Source of the DNA: an uncultured Kiritimatiellota bacterium
GTDB taxonomy: Bacteria; Verrucomicrobiota; Kiritimatiellia; RFP12; UBA1067
NCBI GenBank assembly: GCA_934667425.1
Contig: CAKULV010000005.1
Span: 24,267-88,266, forward strand
DNA: 64,000 bases
Reading direction: 5' to 3'
Shown here one piece after another: positions 8,208-17,731 of the stretch. Made by a program: the position numbers and the translations under genes. Position 1 is the first letter of the stretch. Each line of letters starts with the position of its first letter. The notes under the pieces are model-generated. The model saw only the letters and a list, made by a program, of their open reading frames with translations. It ran no database searches and was not told the origin of the DNA.

Positions 8208-9632
8208 CTATTTCCACTGTGCGCCATCCGCCGGACACGTAAGGCGCAAGCCAAGCAGATATGAAGTGTCGGTATCCTTCCAGTAAGTGAGGCCGCGCTT
8301 GGCAGAGCGCGACGTATTCGGATTGTCGGAAAAGCTTGCCATGCCACGAGTGGCGCGAGCGTCCGTAGCCGACGCACCAATGGCCCCGTCCGAGCCGCCG
8401 TCCGGATCGACGAGCGGTTCAGCGACGGCGTTGACGTTGATGTCCGCCACCGCCCAGTCGAGGCAGTGCTCGTAGACGTTGCCGTACAGATCGTAGAGGC
8501 CCCAGGCGTTCGGGTTCTTCATCCCGACAGGGTGCGGTTGTTTAACTCCGTCGACGATACTGTTGTCACTTGACCATCCGAGTTCAAGGGCGTAGTATTT
8601 GACGTCACTTTCGGTCGTCGGCGAGCGGCCGCTGTAAAGAACCGACGTGCCGTTTGCGCGACAGGCAAATTCCCACTGCGCCTCGGTCGGTATGTCGAAA
8701 TCAACGCCGAAGCGCTCACGCATCCTGCCGCAGAAGCTGTTCGGCGCGACGAGGTGCCTGTAGGAGTTTGTCGGCCAGTTCACGCATTCACCGTTCGCCC
8801 CCTGCTCCGTACGTCCGCCGCGCACCGTCGCATATGAGACCCTTTCGACAGGGCACTGTGCGGCGTTCTCGACCGCCGCGTACTTGCTCGGGTTGGCCCC
8901 GCAGATCCGCTCGTACTGCGACTGCGTGACGGGATAGACGCCGATGAAGTAGTCTTCCGTAAGCTTCACGCGATACTGGTTCTCGAGCATGCCCGATGTC
9001 GCGCGCCCAGGCTCCCCTTCTGGCGAGCCAATCGTCCACTCGACGCCTTTCGCAGGCACCTTGCGCATCACGAGCTTCGCCGTCTTGTAGGCGACGTCGT
9101 TCGTCATCGCCGTCCAGATCAGGACATCCGAGAGCGGAGTCTCGTAGGCCTTGCCGTTGCGGTCCCTGAACGCGCCGTAGTCCGTCAGGTACTCGCCCAT
9201 CTTCCCGTTGTAGAAGTCGGCCCGCGTCACGTCGAGGCACGTCCCCGCGTCCAAATCGAACACCTTGTAGATGACCTCCGTTGTGCTCGCGGCCGACGGC
9301 ACCGGCTCCAGCTCGACGTGCAGCTTCTTGATGCGAACGGGGCCCGCCCCAAACAACTTCTCCACATCGACCCGGATCTCCCCAAGGCCGCTTTCGGCAA
9401 TGCCATAGATGTCGCCTGTCAGCGCCGATGCCACCTGAATTGCGTCAACTTCCTGTCCGTCACGTGACAGCCGCACCTTCAAATCTACGCTCTCCGTGAC
9501 ATCCACTATCCGATACTCGATTTTCACGGAGGTCTCCCACGGCCACTGCTGCCGCACGATGATTCGGTCGACCTGTGCCGCCGAAACGAAACCAGTCAGA
9601 AGCGCGAACATTCCGCACACTTTGATTTTCAT
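8208..9632 (-). CDS. Secreted SUMF1 (formylglycine-generating-enzyme-like) domain protein, tandem copy A
   Basis: 474 residues from the ATG at 9632, where a signal peptide begins (MKIKVCGMFALLTGFVSA). Residues about 20-135 form a small beta-rich N-terminal domain starting VDRIIVRQQWPWETSVKIEY. The SUMF1 fold follows from about residue 180 (GVYPVTQSQYERICG, IPTEAQWEFACRA, AWGLYDLYGNVYEHCLD). The cysteine pair that makes genuine formylglycine-generating enzymes active is absent from the C-terminal segment, which reads SFSDNPNTSRSAKRG. Conversion of sulfatases is therefore unlikely, and no sulfatase is nearby. A central stretch is identical at DNA level to the next gene upstream. The longer frame starting at 9686 is the tail of that neighbour read out of frame. 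Confidence 0.8.
   Translation of the reverse strand: MKIKVCGMFALLTGFVSAAQVDRIIVRQQWPWETSVKIEYRIVDVTESVDLKVRLSRDGQEVDAIQVASALTGDIYGIAESGLGEIRVDVEKLFGAGPVRIKKLHVELEPVPSAASTTEVIYKVFDLDAGTCLDVTRADFYNGKMGEYLTDYGAFRDRNGKAYETPLSDVLIWTAMTNDVAYKTAKLVMRKVPAKGVEWTIGSPEGEPGRATSGMLENQYRVKLTEDYFIGVYPVTQSQYERICGANPSKYAAVENAAQCPVERVSYATVRGGRTEQGANGECVNWPTNSYRHLVAPNSFCGRMRERFGVDFDIPTEAQWEFACRANGTSVLYSGRSPTTESDVKYYALELGWSSDNSIVDGVKQPHPVGMKNPNAWGLYDLYGNVYEHCLDWAVADINVNAVAEPLVDPDGGSDGAIGASATDARATRGMASFSDNPNTSRSAKRGLTYWKDTDTSYLLGLRLTCPADGAQWK
8461..9317 (-). repeat. 857-bp direct duplication, copy A (inside SUMF1 gene)
   Basis: This stretch matches 9918-10774 at a constant offset of 1457 bp with no difference that I found. 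It starts just after a single mismatch in the 3' part of the gene and ends sharply where the N-terminal domains diverge. Confidence 0.85.
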
Positions 9633-9655
9633 TGCCGCTTTCCTTTCTCTTCCAT

Positions 9656-11104
9656 TTACTTCCATTGTGCGCCATCCGCCGGACACGTCAGACGCAATCC
9701 GATCAGGTATGTAGAGTCGGTGTCCTTCCAGTAAGTATCCCCACGCTTGGCCGAACGCGACAACTTCGCACTTCCAAGAAAGCTCGCCATGCCACGAGTG
9801 GCGCGTGCGTCGGCGCCGGCCGCCGCATTCGCTCCCATGGCCCCGGTCGAGCCGCCGTCCGGATCGATGAGCGGTTCGGCGGCTCCGTTGACGTTGATGT
9901 CCGCCACCGCCCAGTCAAGGCAGTGCTCGTAGACGTTGCCGTACAGATCGTAGAGGCCCCAGGCGTTCGGGTTCTTCATCCCGACAGGGTGCGGTTGTTT
10001 AACTCCGTCGACGATACTGTTGTCACTTGACCATCCGAGTTCAAGGGCGTAGTATTTGACGTCACTTTCGGTCGTCGGCGAGCGGCCGCTGTAAAGAACC
10101 GACGTGCCGTTTGCGCGACAGGCAAATTCCCACTGCGCCTCGGTCGGTATGTCGAAATCAACGCCGAAGCGCTCACGCATCCTGCCGCAGAAGCTGTTCG
10201 GCGCGACGAGGTGCCTGTAGGAGTTTGTCGGCCAGTTCACGCATTCACCGTTCGCCCCCTGCTCCGTACGTCCGCCGCGCACCGTCGCATATGAGACCCT
10301 TTCGACAGGGCACTGTGCGGCGTTCTCGACCGCCGCGTACTTGCTCGGGTTGGCCCCGCAGATCCGCTCGTACTGCGACTGCGTGACGGGATAGACGCCG
10401 ATGAAGTAGTCTTCCGTAAGCTTCACGCGATACTGGTTCTCGAGCATGCCCGATGTCGCGCGCCCAGGCTCCCCTTCTGGCGAGCCAATCGTCCACTCGA
10501 CGCCTTTCGCAGGCACCTTGCGCATCACGAGCTTCGCCGTCTTGTAGGCGACGTCGTTCGTCATCGCCGTCCAGATCAGGACATCCGAGAGCGGAGTCTC
10601 GTAGGCCTTGCCGTTGCGGTCCCTGAACGCGCCGTAGTCCGTCAGGTACTCGCCCATCTTCCCGTTGTAGAAGTCGGCCCGCGTCACGTCGAGGCACGTC
10701 CCCGCGTCCAAATCGAACACCTTGTAGATGACCTCCGTTGTGCTCGCGGCCGACGGCACCGGCTCCAGCTCGACCTTGAACCGAGCCAGAGAGTCGCGGT
10801 CGGATCCAAACGCACGAACAGGATCGATGATGAAACTGCCTGTAGCGTTCGTCACGCCATAGACATCGCCTTTGAGCGAACTGCCAAGCGCGGGCATGGC
10901 CAATTCCGTCTCGCCGTTGTAGCAACGGACGTGCAGATCCATCGGCTCGGCGACAGATGCGCCGGAGAGTGTGTAGGATACCTGGACATTCCGTGACCAA
11001 GGCCACAACTGGCGCACCGTGACGCTCGTTATGTCTACGGCAATTGCCAAGCCCGTCGAGCAGATCGCCATACTCAACGACAACCACATTTTCACGATAT
11101 TCAT
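9656..11104 (-). CDS. Secreted SUMF1-domain protein, tandem copy B
   Basis: 482 residues from the ATG at 11104 behind a strong AGGAGGAAAGG site; signal peptide MNIVKMWLSLSMAICSTG. The N-terminal domain (TSVTVRQLWPWSRNVQVSYT) is of the same type as in copy A but clearly diverged in sequence. The SUMF1 core is identical in protein and DNA, and the last 60 residues diverge again slightly (an AAAGADARATRG insertion). Recent gene conversion or a recent partial duplication of the core explains this better than an old tandem duplication. It is the third gene of the 14711 unit, 15 bp after the 11119-11766 gene and 24 bp before copy A. Confidence 0.8.
   Translation of the reverse strand: MNIVKMWLSLSMAICSTGLAIAVDITSVTVRQLWPWSRNVQVSYTLSGASVAEPMDLHVRCYNGETELAMPALGSSLKGDVYGVTNATGSFIIDPVRAFGSDRDSLARFKVELEPVPSAASTTEVIYKVFDLDAGTCLDVTRADFYNGKMGEYLTDYGAFRDRNGKAYETPLSDVLIWTAMTNDVAYKTAKLVMRKVPAKGVEWTIGSPEGEPGRATSGMLENQYRVKLTEDYFIGVYPVTQSQYERICGANPSKYAAVENAAQCPVERVSYATVRGGRTEQGANGECVNWPTNSYRHLVAPNSFCGRMRERFGVDFDIPTEAQWEFACRANGTSVLYSGRSPTTESDVKYYALELGWSSDNSIVDGVKQPHPVGMKNPNAWGLYDLYGNVYEHCLDWAVADINVNGAAEPLIDPDGGSTGAMGANAAAGADARATRGMASFLGSAKLSRSAKRGDTYWKDTDSTYLIGLRLTCPADGAQWK
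9918..10774 (-). repeat. 857-bp direct duplication, copy B
   Basis: Partner of 8461-9317. The flanks on both sides differ, so only the SUMF1 core is homogenised. Confidence 0.85.
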
Positions 11105-11118
11105 TCCTTTCCTCCTCC

Positions 11119-11766
11119 TTATCGAGCCACTATAACGAAACCCATGAAGCCACCGAACAACGTTGCCATGTAATTCTCTTCCTCATCAAAACGCAACTGG
11201 GCGACAGCCGTCTGGTCCAACTTCAGGGCCAACACGTACCACCCTTGTGCGCCATGAAGCCCCGTTTCGACATCAGCGTCTCCGATCCGCAGGCTCATGC
11301 CGCCAAACGGGACCGGCAACACGGCCTTTCCCTCAACACGCCCCCACCGACGTCCACTGCCTGGCAGAAGGCATCTCGAATCCGCAGCATTCCCATTGAC
11401 GGCACCGACAATGCGCCCGACAGTCGCAGTCTGAACCGTTCCATCGTCAAACGTGAGCGTCAGCCGATAGACGTTCTCTTCTCGCTCGGCAGACGGCGTG
11501 GGCAGATCGTCAAGCGTAACCTGTTCGGCCTCTGTCTGAACCCGACGCTCGTAACCGGCGCCGACAATCGCCACCTCGGCCGATTTTGCGCCGTCCGGGT
11601 AGACGACGGGAAGAGTCATCGATGGCCCAAACATCGTCCGCCAGAAGGAACTTTCGTCTGGACGCATGAAGACAAAGGTCTCTTCGCTCACCATCCCTGC
11701 GGAAAACGCAGGAAATATCGACAGGGCCACGCCTGCAACCACCAAAACGCCTGCAATTCTGTTCAT
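11119..11766 (-). CDS. Small secreted protein of unknown function
   Basis: 215 residues with a clear signal peptide (MNRIAGVLVVAGVALSIFPAFSAG) and a start behind AAAGGAGAGAGAGC. The mature part is beta-rich with many charged and Gly residues (LTLTFDDGTVQTATVG, LHGAQGWYVLALKLD) and ends in a hydrophobic strand (LFGGFMGFVIVAR). I recognise no family. It sits between the large GH99-like protein gene and the two SUMF1 genes of the same unit, 36 bp after the former and 15 bp before the latter, so it is probably exported together with them. An accessory binding or structural role is a guess from position. Confidence 0.65.
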   Translation of the reverse strand: MNRIAGVLVVAGVALSIFPAFSAGMVSEETFVFMRPDESSFWRTMFGPSMTLPVVYPDGAKSAEVAIVGAGYERRVQTEAEQVTLDDLPTPSAEREENVYRLTLTFDDGTVQTATVGRIVGAVNGNAADSRCLLPGSGRRWGRVEGKAVLPVPFGGMSLRIGDADVETGLHGAQGWYVLALKLDQTAVAQLRFDEEENYMATLFGGFMGFVIVAR

Positions 11767-11801
11767 GCTCTCTCTCCTTTCATTGGTTTCTGCTTCTTAG
11801 A

Positions 11802-14711
11802 TTATTCATACGAAACGCGCACGTTCCGCAAATCCCCTCGGAAAAGACCGCCCGACTTGCGACCTCCGAACCATGCCGCCGTGCCTACGCGACCGGGGCA
11901 GACACACGGACGGCATCCGTTGCTTTCGCCATTGAGTACGAGTTCCACGGTGTCAACACGCCAAATGAGTTCAACGCGATTCCATTCTCCGCCACGCACA
12001 CGCCCTTTCGCGACGACAGGCGTATCGTCATTGTAGGTGCCGCACAATGTCCCTTTCAAGAGACCATTCTCTGTCTTTATGAAACCAACTGGACCATAGA
12101 TGTTGGACGTGCCTGTCGCAAAAATGACCTGGGATGCGTTCGCATCTTCGGGCCTGAACTCGAACGTCAGGCGGTAGGCGGCATAGCGTGGAACAACTCC
12201 CCACGGCATGGCGAAATACTGGCCGTCGCGGCTGAAGCGCAGGATGTCCGTGCCGGCTTCAGTACGATGCTCCGGCGCGAGCGACCACGGCTGCCGATAG
12301 AACTCAGGATGTCCGTGGTAGAACGACGATCCGCCACGATTGCGGCGAACGGCGACGAACGGGATCGTCCCCAGCACCCCATCATAGAGCAAGGAACTCC
12401 CCGCTTTGGCGATGACGCCGTTGCGCATGGAGAAATCCCAAGCGAGGTCTGGCAGTTGACGCATCCCCAGCGAAATTTCGACCGCCGACTTTTTCATTGC
12501 GGAATAGACACGACATAGCCGTTCCGCACCGCGTTCTCCCAAGACGACTGGCCCTGAGCGGAACATTTTGCCCGACTTGGTGACGAGATACGCCGAGACG
12601 ACCGACACAGGCAGGTCGGTGCGAACAAGCGCGTCCGCCGAGACCGTGTTCGTTCCCGCCGCAGGACCGTATTCGTTGAATCCGTAGAACCGCGCGACGG
12701 CAAAAGTAAAGTTGCTTGGCCCCGCCGCCGCCCATCCATCGTCCCGAACGACATCACCGAGGCGCACAGTCAGATTGGTGATCGTAGGCCACTCGAGCGA
12801 AAGGACGGCATTGGGCGTCTCCTTGCGAGACAGGCGCAGATACGTGTCAGGCGTATAGTGGGCTTCATCATGAACCGTGGCCGACAATCCGTGCACCGTC
12901 TTGTCGGCGATACGCCATGTCGCATTAGTCACATAATTTACCGCCAGGCGAGGAAACACCCCGCGCGCATGCAGATCCCTTGTCCATCCACGAAGGAAGG
13001 TAGTAATGGAGAAAACGTCCTCCGTCTCCGTCGAGCGAAAATCGTCGAATTCGGCGCCCTTCGAATAGACGTGCTGTCCGTTGACATCCAGCTCAACGCG
13101 ATCGATCTCTTCGGCGCTCTCGGCGGAGATGTGCGCAGAAAAGACGCCTCGGTCAGCCGTCTCGCGGATGGCAAGCGTACACGTCGCCCCGGACGCCAAA
13201 TCTCGGAGCGGCATCGTCATCCACTTATGATCCCACGAGGCGATCGGGCGAAGATCGAACGGCGTGAAGCCTCGGTACGTCCGGGCGACGCCGTCTTTCA
13301 TGACCGTCAGCTCCGGCACGAGAGTCGCATAAGCACACCAGTCTTCACTGGCGGCACGGAATCGCCGTTCGTCCATCTTCGAGAGGTCGAGCCCGTCCGC
13401 CATGTAGGAGCGAACGACCGTTCCATCGATGCCCTTCAAGTCCAGCCGCACAGATACCGCTCCAGTTGCCCCGTCCTCTGGCACGGACAGGATCTCAAAG
13501 ACAGCCAACTCGCCCGGAGTCAACGTCTTGCGGTAGGAGAGAATCAGATTGGGGATCGCCGTGTCATCCCCCTCCAAAGGAAGGTTCGGTTCGCAACGAG
13601 CCTCGGAGATGAGCGAACGCAGGATGCGCTTGACGGCAAAGGAGTTCAGTATCGTCGGCTTCAAAAGAGTGTTTTCGTTGTATTCGTCCCATTCAAAATA
13701 GTTGATGAAGTCCGGATTCAGCTCAAGTGCGGCAAGAGTCGAATCGCGGAGCGTCCGAGTGCCGTCCTGTCCGCAATTGAGCCCGAACGAATAGGGATTG
13801 CCATGCCCGAGTCCAGCCGAACACCCAAGGATCTTGCCCGAGTTTGCGAACTCTGGTTCGGACAAGACCTCACGCAAACGTGCATAGATCACTTCGCGCA
13901 GATAGGCGATGTCAAGGACCTTCTCGCCATCAACCGGCCAGACGAGGCCATGATATTCGCCGAAGTATACGCCATCGGCCGCACGCAAGTAGTTGCGGAT
14001 GATCGTGCGCATCTCCTCGGCATCGGCCTCGGTGTATTCTCCGCGATGCCACTTGGACTGATTCGCCCACCCGCACAGGCGGGAAAGGTCGGTCACGTAT
14101 AGAAAGTCGCCGATCTCGGCGCGAAGTTCCTTCAGCCGCTTCGCCATGGCCTCCGGCTCGAAGAAGCGATCTTCCCACCATGAGACGAACACCGGCTTCC
14201 CGTTGACGTACCAGCCGTGCGGATTCTTGAGAACCTTCGGCACGGTCGCCATGGCGCGGCGGTAGTCCCTGTCCGCAGGATTCAGCTTACGGAGCTGAAG
14301 GCTCGGGACGTACATGGCCGGCAGGCCACCCATTGCCTTCGCCTCGTCGATGCGGTCAACGAGCGCAGGACGATCCGCATTGAAGATTGCGCCGTCAAGC
14401 TTGTAGCTCTTCATTTCGGAGAGCGTCGTCATCATGCTCTTCGTCGTTACGCGATAGTAGATGTTCGGCGGGAAACCCGCCTCTCGGTCAACGAGAAGCA
14501 GCGCATCCGTCCAACGCCCCGCCCATCCCGTCCACATGTTGCCGTTCGCATAAGTCGTCGCCAGGGGGATCTCGGAGAAGAATTTCGTCTTGCGCCCCAC
14601 CCGCCGTTGCGCCGGTTCGACACCGGTCACCTGGCCAATCTGTGCCAGCACACACACGAGGCACATCAGGAAACCTGCCTTTATCCCATATCCATTGTGT
14701 TTTTCCGCCAT
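11802..14711 (-). CDS. Secreted GH99/GH71-like TIM-barrel protein with C-terminal LamG-like domain
   Basis: 969 residues. The start is set at the ATG at 14711 behind GGAGGGAGTGCGTG; an upstream Met at 14753 overlaps the -10 box and cannot be used from that promoter. A hydrophobic signal (GFLMCLVCVLAQIGQ) follows. Residues about 50-350 carry features of GH99/GH71-type barrels: LDGAIFNADRPALVDRI, then NPHGWYVNGKPVFVSWW, then INYFEWDEYNENT, whose acids may be catalytic. The middle is beta-sandwich. The last 200 residues (QYFAMPWGVVPRYAAYR onwards, ending VRVSYE) look like a concanavalin/LamG lectin fold. GH99 members act on alpha-mannans and GH71 on alpha-glucans; the specificity here is open. 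First gene of a five-gene unit. Confidence 0.65.
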   Translation of the reverse strand: MAEKHNGYGIKAGFLMCLVCVLAQIGQVTGVEPAQRRVGRKTKFFSEIPLATTYANGNMWTGWAGRWTDALLLVDREAGFPPNIYYRVTTKSMMTTLSEMKSYKLDGAIFNADRPALVDRIDEAKAMGGLPAMYVPSLQLRKLNPADRDYRRAMATVPKVLKNPHGWYVNGKPVFVSWWEDRFFEPEAMAKRLKELRAEIGDFLYVTDLSRLCGWANQSKWHRGEYTEADAEEMRTIIRNYLRAADGVYFGEYHGLVWPVDGEKVLDIAYLREVIYARLREVLSEPEFANSGKILGCSAGLGHGNPYSFGLNCGQDGTRTLRDSTLAALELNPDFINYFEWDEYNENTLLKPTILNSFAVKRILRSLISEARCEPNLPLEGDDTAIPNLILSYRKTLTPGELAVFEILSVPEDGATGAVSVRLDLKGIDGTVVRSYMADGLDLSKMDERRFRAASEDWCAYATLVPELTVMKDGVARTYRGFTPFDLRPIASWDHKWMTMPLRDLASGATCTLAIRETADRGVFSAHISAESAEEIDRVELDVNGQHVYSKGAEFDDFRSTETEDVFSITTFLRGWTRDLHARGVFPRLAVNYVTNATWRIADKTVHGLSATVHDEAHYTPDTYLRLSRKETPNAVLSLEWPTITNLTVRLGDVVRDDGWAAAGPSNFTFAVARFYGFNEYGPAAGTNTVSADALVRTDLPVSVVSAYLVTKSGKMFRSGPVVLGERGAERLCRVYSAMKKSAVEISLGMRQLPDLAWDFSMRNGVIAKAGSSLLYDGVLGTIPFVAVRRNRGGSSFYHGHPEFYRQPWSLAPEHRTEAGTDILRFSRDGQYFAMPWGVVPRYAAYRLTFEFRPEDANASQVIFATGTSNIYGPVGFIKTENGLLKGTLCGTYNDDTPVVAKGRVRGGEWNRVELIWRVDTVELVLNGESNGCRPCVCPGRVGTAAWFGGRKSGGLFRGDLRNVRVSYE

Positions 14712-14752
14712 CACGCACTCCCTCCACGTTACTATGGTCAGTAACGGCGGCA

Positions 14753-14799
14753 ATTATATCTGTTTTTTTTTTCTGCCTGCAATTCCCTCACATGAGGGA
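14753..14799 (-). promoter_or_regulatory. Promoter with palindromic operator (copy 2) for the 14711 unit
   Basis: TCCCTCACATGAGGGA at 14784-14799; TATAAT at 14758-14753 on the minus strand, 25 bp away, with an A10 run between. From the operator to the ribosome-binding site this region is nearly identical to copy 1, differing by a 2-bp insertion and a few substitutions, so the whole control region appears duplicated. Confidence 0.75.
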
Positions 14800-14955
14800 T
14801 GGGTGGATGGAAGCGATCCTGATCAGGCAAAGCCCATGCGAGGCATACGTCACGGTGCCTTTGCCGCATCCTGCGGCTGCCATCCAGAAGGACGAATCGC
14901 GTCTGAAAACAGTGAAGGCCCGGCCACACGCGCGCAAGCCGCCACCAGCAGATGC

Positions 14956-17709
14956 CTACCGTTCATCATGGCCTACATCACGCGAACCCTGCTTTAGCCT
15001 CTCGATCTCTCTCGCCATCTTTATCCGATGTTCCTCCATCGCCGTCGGATCGGTGGAATAGTCGTCAAGTCGCCTCGTTACCGATTCCGGCACTTTCAGC
15101 AGACGGTTTGAAGGGTCGAGCCGCTTCAGCATGGCAAAATACTCGTAGTCTTCGATTCCCTCGCGCAGGAGCTCAAGCCTGTAGGACGAATTCGGCCCAT
15201 CCAGAACGGTTTCGGACTGACGTGCATCGGCACACGCGACCGGCGGATAGATGAACCGTCCCTCCCCATTGCCCCATACGTGTGCCCGGCTGAGCGGTTT
15301 CGCCCGCTTTCCCCAACCGGCAGGGTCGAGATAGGGGTTCTGGGGACGCTGCGGATCAGCGTAACCAGACCGTCCCGTCCACCAGTTGACCATCCAATAT
15401 AGAAGCCCGGTAACGTTTTCATCCCAACTCTGCCAAGACCACACGCGCAAGTCAACCCCGGGATGGTCTATGTGCATTCCGGCCCACGTGCCGGGCGGCG
15501 AACAGCAGATGTACCACCAAATGTCATCGCCTCGCGTACGGCATTTCGGCAAATCTTCCGTATGAAGGTGGTACGGTACGGGACACCAGATGTTTATGCC
15601 GGATATCGCAAGGTTCGGACCGTCCGTAGGTGTCATCAGGCGGCGAAGCTTCGGCGCGTATCGCTCTACGAGCGAGTTCTGCCACCGCACATATTCGAAG
15701 TGCTGGCTTGTCGGCTCATCGAACGTCTGCACCCACACGCCATCTATCCATCCCTTCTCCTCAAGATGCCTCTGCACCTCGGTGAGGTACATTCCCATGA
15801 GCCTTTCGTATTGCGGATTGCCGCGTTTCACGCCGGCGATGACGGGTTCGTGGAGATTGTCATGGTCGCTGTAGCCGATGCCTTCGATGCGGAACCGGAA
15901 GTTGTTGAGCTTCAGCCCATCGTAAAACTCGGTCATGTCGCGGTCGAACTCCGTCCAGTCAATCTCAAGCTTCACGCCGTCCGGGTCATTCTGGTTCGTC
16001 CATTTGAGCGTTGGCTTCGCAAGCGTGATCGGATGCGTCGCGATGTGGCTATCCGCCAGGAACTTGAGATATTTCCGCAGGAGCGTCCGCCTGTCAGCCT
16101 CGGATTTTGCCTTGTGGTAGTTGGCGACAACGCCCATGTTCAGTCCGAACGTTGTTGCCAGCGACAGCCGTTCAGGGAAGCAGAACCCGAACACCTCAAC
16201 GGCAAACGGAACGTCAAGCGTCTTCTGTCCATCGATTCCAACATAGCGCACTTCGAGCGTACCATTGTATATGCCCTTCTTCGCATCCTTCGGCGGCTTG
16301 ACGCGAAGGAAGAACGGCTGAGACTCGCCCCCCTTCACGGCCAGTCGATCCGAGTCCTGCGGCATGAGAGCGTCCGGCCACCATCCGCTTACACCGCGCT
16401 GATCCGTCGTAAGCGTCACGCGATGGTAGCGCTCCCGCAGAATCTGCATCGTCGTGCCCGGAAGTTCGAATTTCTTCACCGAAACGCGTATGTCGAAGAT
16501 GTCTTCCGTAGGGGTGAACACGAGCTGCGCCGATTCGGCCTCGTTTGCGGATGTCTGGAACAGGATGCGTCCAGCCGAAGCGACCGGCACGGCAGCATCG
16601 CGCATCACCTTCCTTCCAGACGATGCAGCCCATACCTTTAGCGAGTGCGACGATGCCGGAAGCTGTGCTCCAAACGTCTCCGTGAGGTAGTCTCGCGCCG
16701 AATCTTCGAGGAAAAGCCTGCCGCTCGCCTTCTCGTACACCCTGGTCGCACCCGCAAGCCGCACCGGGGCGCCATCGAACATTGCCTCGAGCGCTATCTG
16801 GCGGAACTGCACCCGTGACTTCCCGTCAGCGCCAATCATCCTGATGCGCATCGTAAGTTCCCTGCACGGGAACAGTTCAGGGGGGAGCGTAAACTCGTGA
16901 TCCCGCGCATCGGTCATCGCGCCGACCTGCACCCAAGACTTGCCTCCGTCGTTGGAGAACTCCACTATCTTCACAGGCCCCACAAGTTCAGTTGGGGCGA
17001 CAACCACCGAGGCGGAAAGCCAACTGCGGTTGCCGAGCGTAAAGCGGTAGACGTATTCGCACGTTCCCGTGGCGTCAAGCTTGTATCCCGTCCTCGCACC
17101 CATCGTGGCGTACAGGAATGGACGTTGGCAGGAGCTTAGAGGATTCTTGAGGTCGTTGTTGAAAGTGTAGCGGTTTCCGATGGCCATTTCACCGGCCCCA
17201 AGCTCAAGCCCCGCCTCCCTACGCCATTCGGGACGCAGTTCAACCAGACGAGGGTTCGCGAACGCCGTCCGCCCTTGGGAATTGTACTCCTGGATCCGAT
17301 AGGCATCCACTATTGCGTTCGTCCCGTCAAACGTGCGGAAGCACGTCTTGAACTGGTGCCATCCCCTGCGCAGATATGACGACCGCAGTTCGCGGTGAAA
17401 CGCATTGTCGAATATCACCTCGGATCCACACGATTCACGGTTTACGTCCACCGCAACGCCATACCACGTTCCCGGACTGTACTCCACACGCGGACAAGAC
17501 CATGTGAGATAGCCTTTGGCCTTGCTTTTCGGGTCTCCGTAGACGACATACGCATCCGCGCCATCCGGGCCTGCGCCCTTTTCCAGCTTGCATTTACTGG
17601 GATTGCTCGGCACAAGGACGAGCGGGCTATCTGCCTTGAGAGCCTCCGCCCCATTGCCGTATGCCTCCGCAAGAAGGCCTGTAATCAAAATCAATGCGAT
17701 CTTCTTCAT
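14956..17709 (-). CDS. GH123-like (DUF4091) secreted glycosidase
   Basis: 917 residues, signal peptide MKKIALILITGLLAEAYG. The N-terminal about 420 residues are beta-sandwich modules. The C-terminal half is the DUF4091/GH123 catalytic region. In characterised GH123 beta-N-acetylgalactosaminidases a neighbouring Asp-Glu pair performs substrate-assisted catalysis; here it is Asp664-Glu665 in WVQTFDEPTSQ. The family's end signature WGNGEGRFIYPP followed by LELLREGIEDYEYFAMLK is also present. The pair and signature make family membership solid, while the natural substrate (beta-GalNAc or another hexosaminide) remains inferred. It lies 22 bp downstream of a surface protein gene in the unit controlled by operator copy 3. 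Confidence 0.8.
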   Translation of the reverse strand: MKKIALILITGLLAEAYGNGAEALKADSPLVLVPSNPSKCKLEKGAGPDGADAYVVYGDPKSKAKGYLTWSCPRVEYSPGTWYGVAVDVNRESCGSEVIFDNAFHRELRSSYLRRGWHQFKTCFRTFDGTNAIVDAYRIQEYNSQGRTAFANPRLVELRPEWRREAGLELGAGEMAIGNRYTFNNDLKNPLSSCQRPFLYATMGARTGYKLDATGTCEYVYRFTLGNRSWLSASVVVAPTELVGPVKIVEFSNDGGKSWVQVGAMTDARDHEFTLPPELFPCRELTMRIRMIGADGKSRVQFRQIALEAMFDGAPVRLAGATRVYEKASGRLFLEDSARDYLTETFGAQLPASSHSLKVWAASSGRKVMRDAAVPVASAGRILFQTSANEAESAQLVFTPTEDIFDIRVSVKKFELPGTTMQILRERYHRVTLTTDQRGVSGWWPDALMPQDSDRLAVKGGESQPFFLRVKPPKDAKKGIYNGTLEVRYVGIDGQKTLDVPFAVEVFGFCFPERLSLATTFGLNMGVVANYHKAKSEADRRTLLRKYLKFLADSHIATHPITLAKPTLKWTNQNDPDGVKLEIDWTEFDRDMTEFYDGLKLNNFRFRIEGIGYSDHDNLHEPVIAGVKRGNPQYERLMGMYLTEVQRHLEEKGWIDGVWVQTFDEPTSQHFEYVRWQNSLVERYAPKLRRLMTPTDGPNLAISGINIWCPVPYHLHTEDLPKCRTRGDDIWWYICCSPPGTWAGMHIDHPGVDLRVWSWQSWDENVTGLLYWMVNWWTGRSGYADPQRPQNPYLDPAGWGKRAKPLSRAHVWGNGEGRFIYPPVACADARQSETVLDGPNSSYRLELLREGIEDYEYFAMLKRLDPSNRLLKVPESVTRRLDDYSTDPTAMEEHRIKMAREIERLKQGSRDVGHDER

Positions 17710-17731
17710 TTACCGTATTCCCAAGGGTAAA

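Noticed and set aside
14712..14753. Upstream start (Met at 14753) for the GH99-like gene
   Set aside because: The codon overlaps the TATAAT box of its own promoter; the ATG at 14711 has GGAGGGAG.
14860..14878. Terminator hairpin GCCGCA...TGCGGC between 14711 and 14956
   Set aside because: Only a 6-bp stem with no T run on either side; not enough to call.
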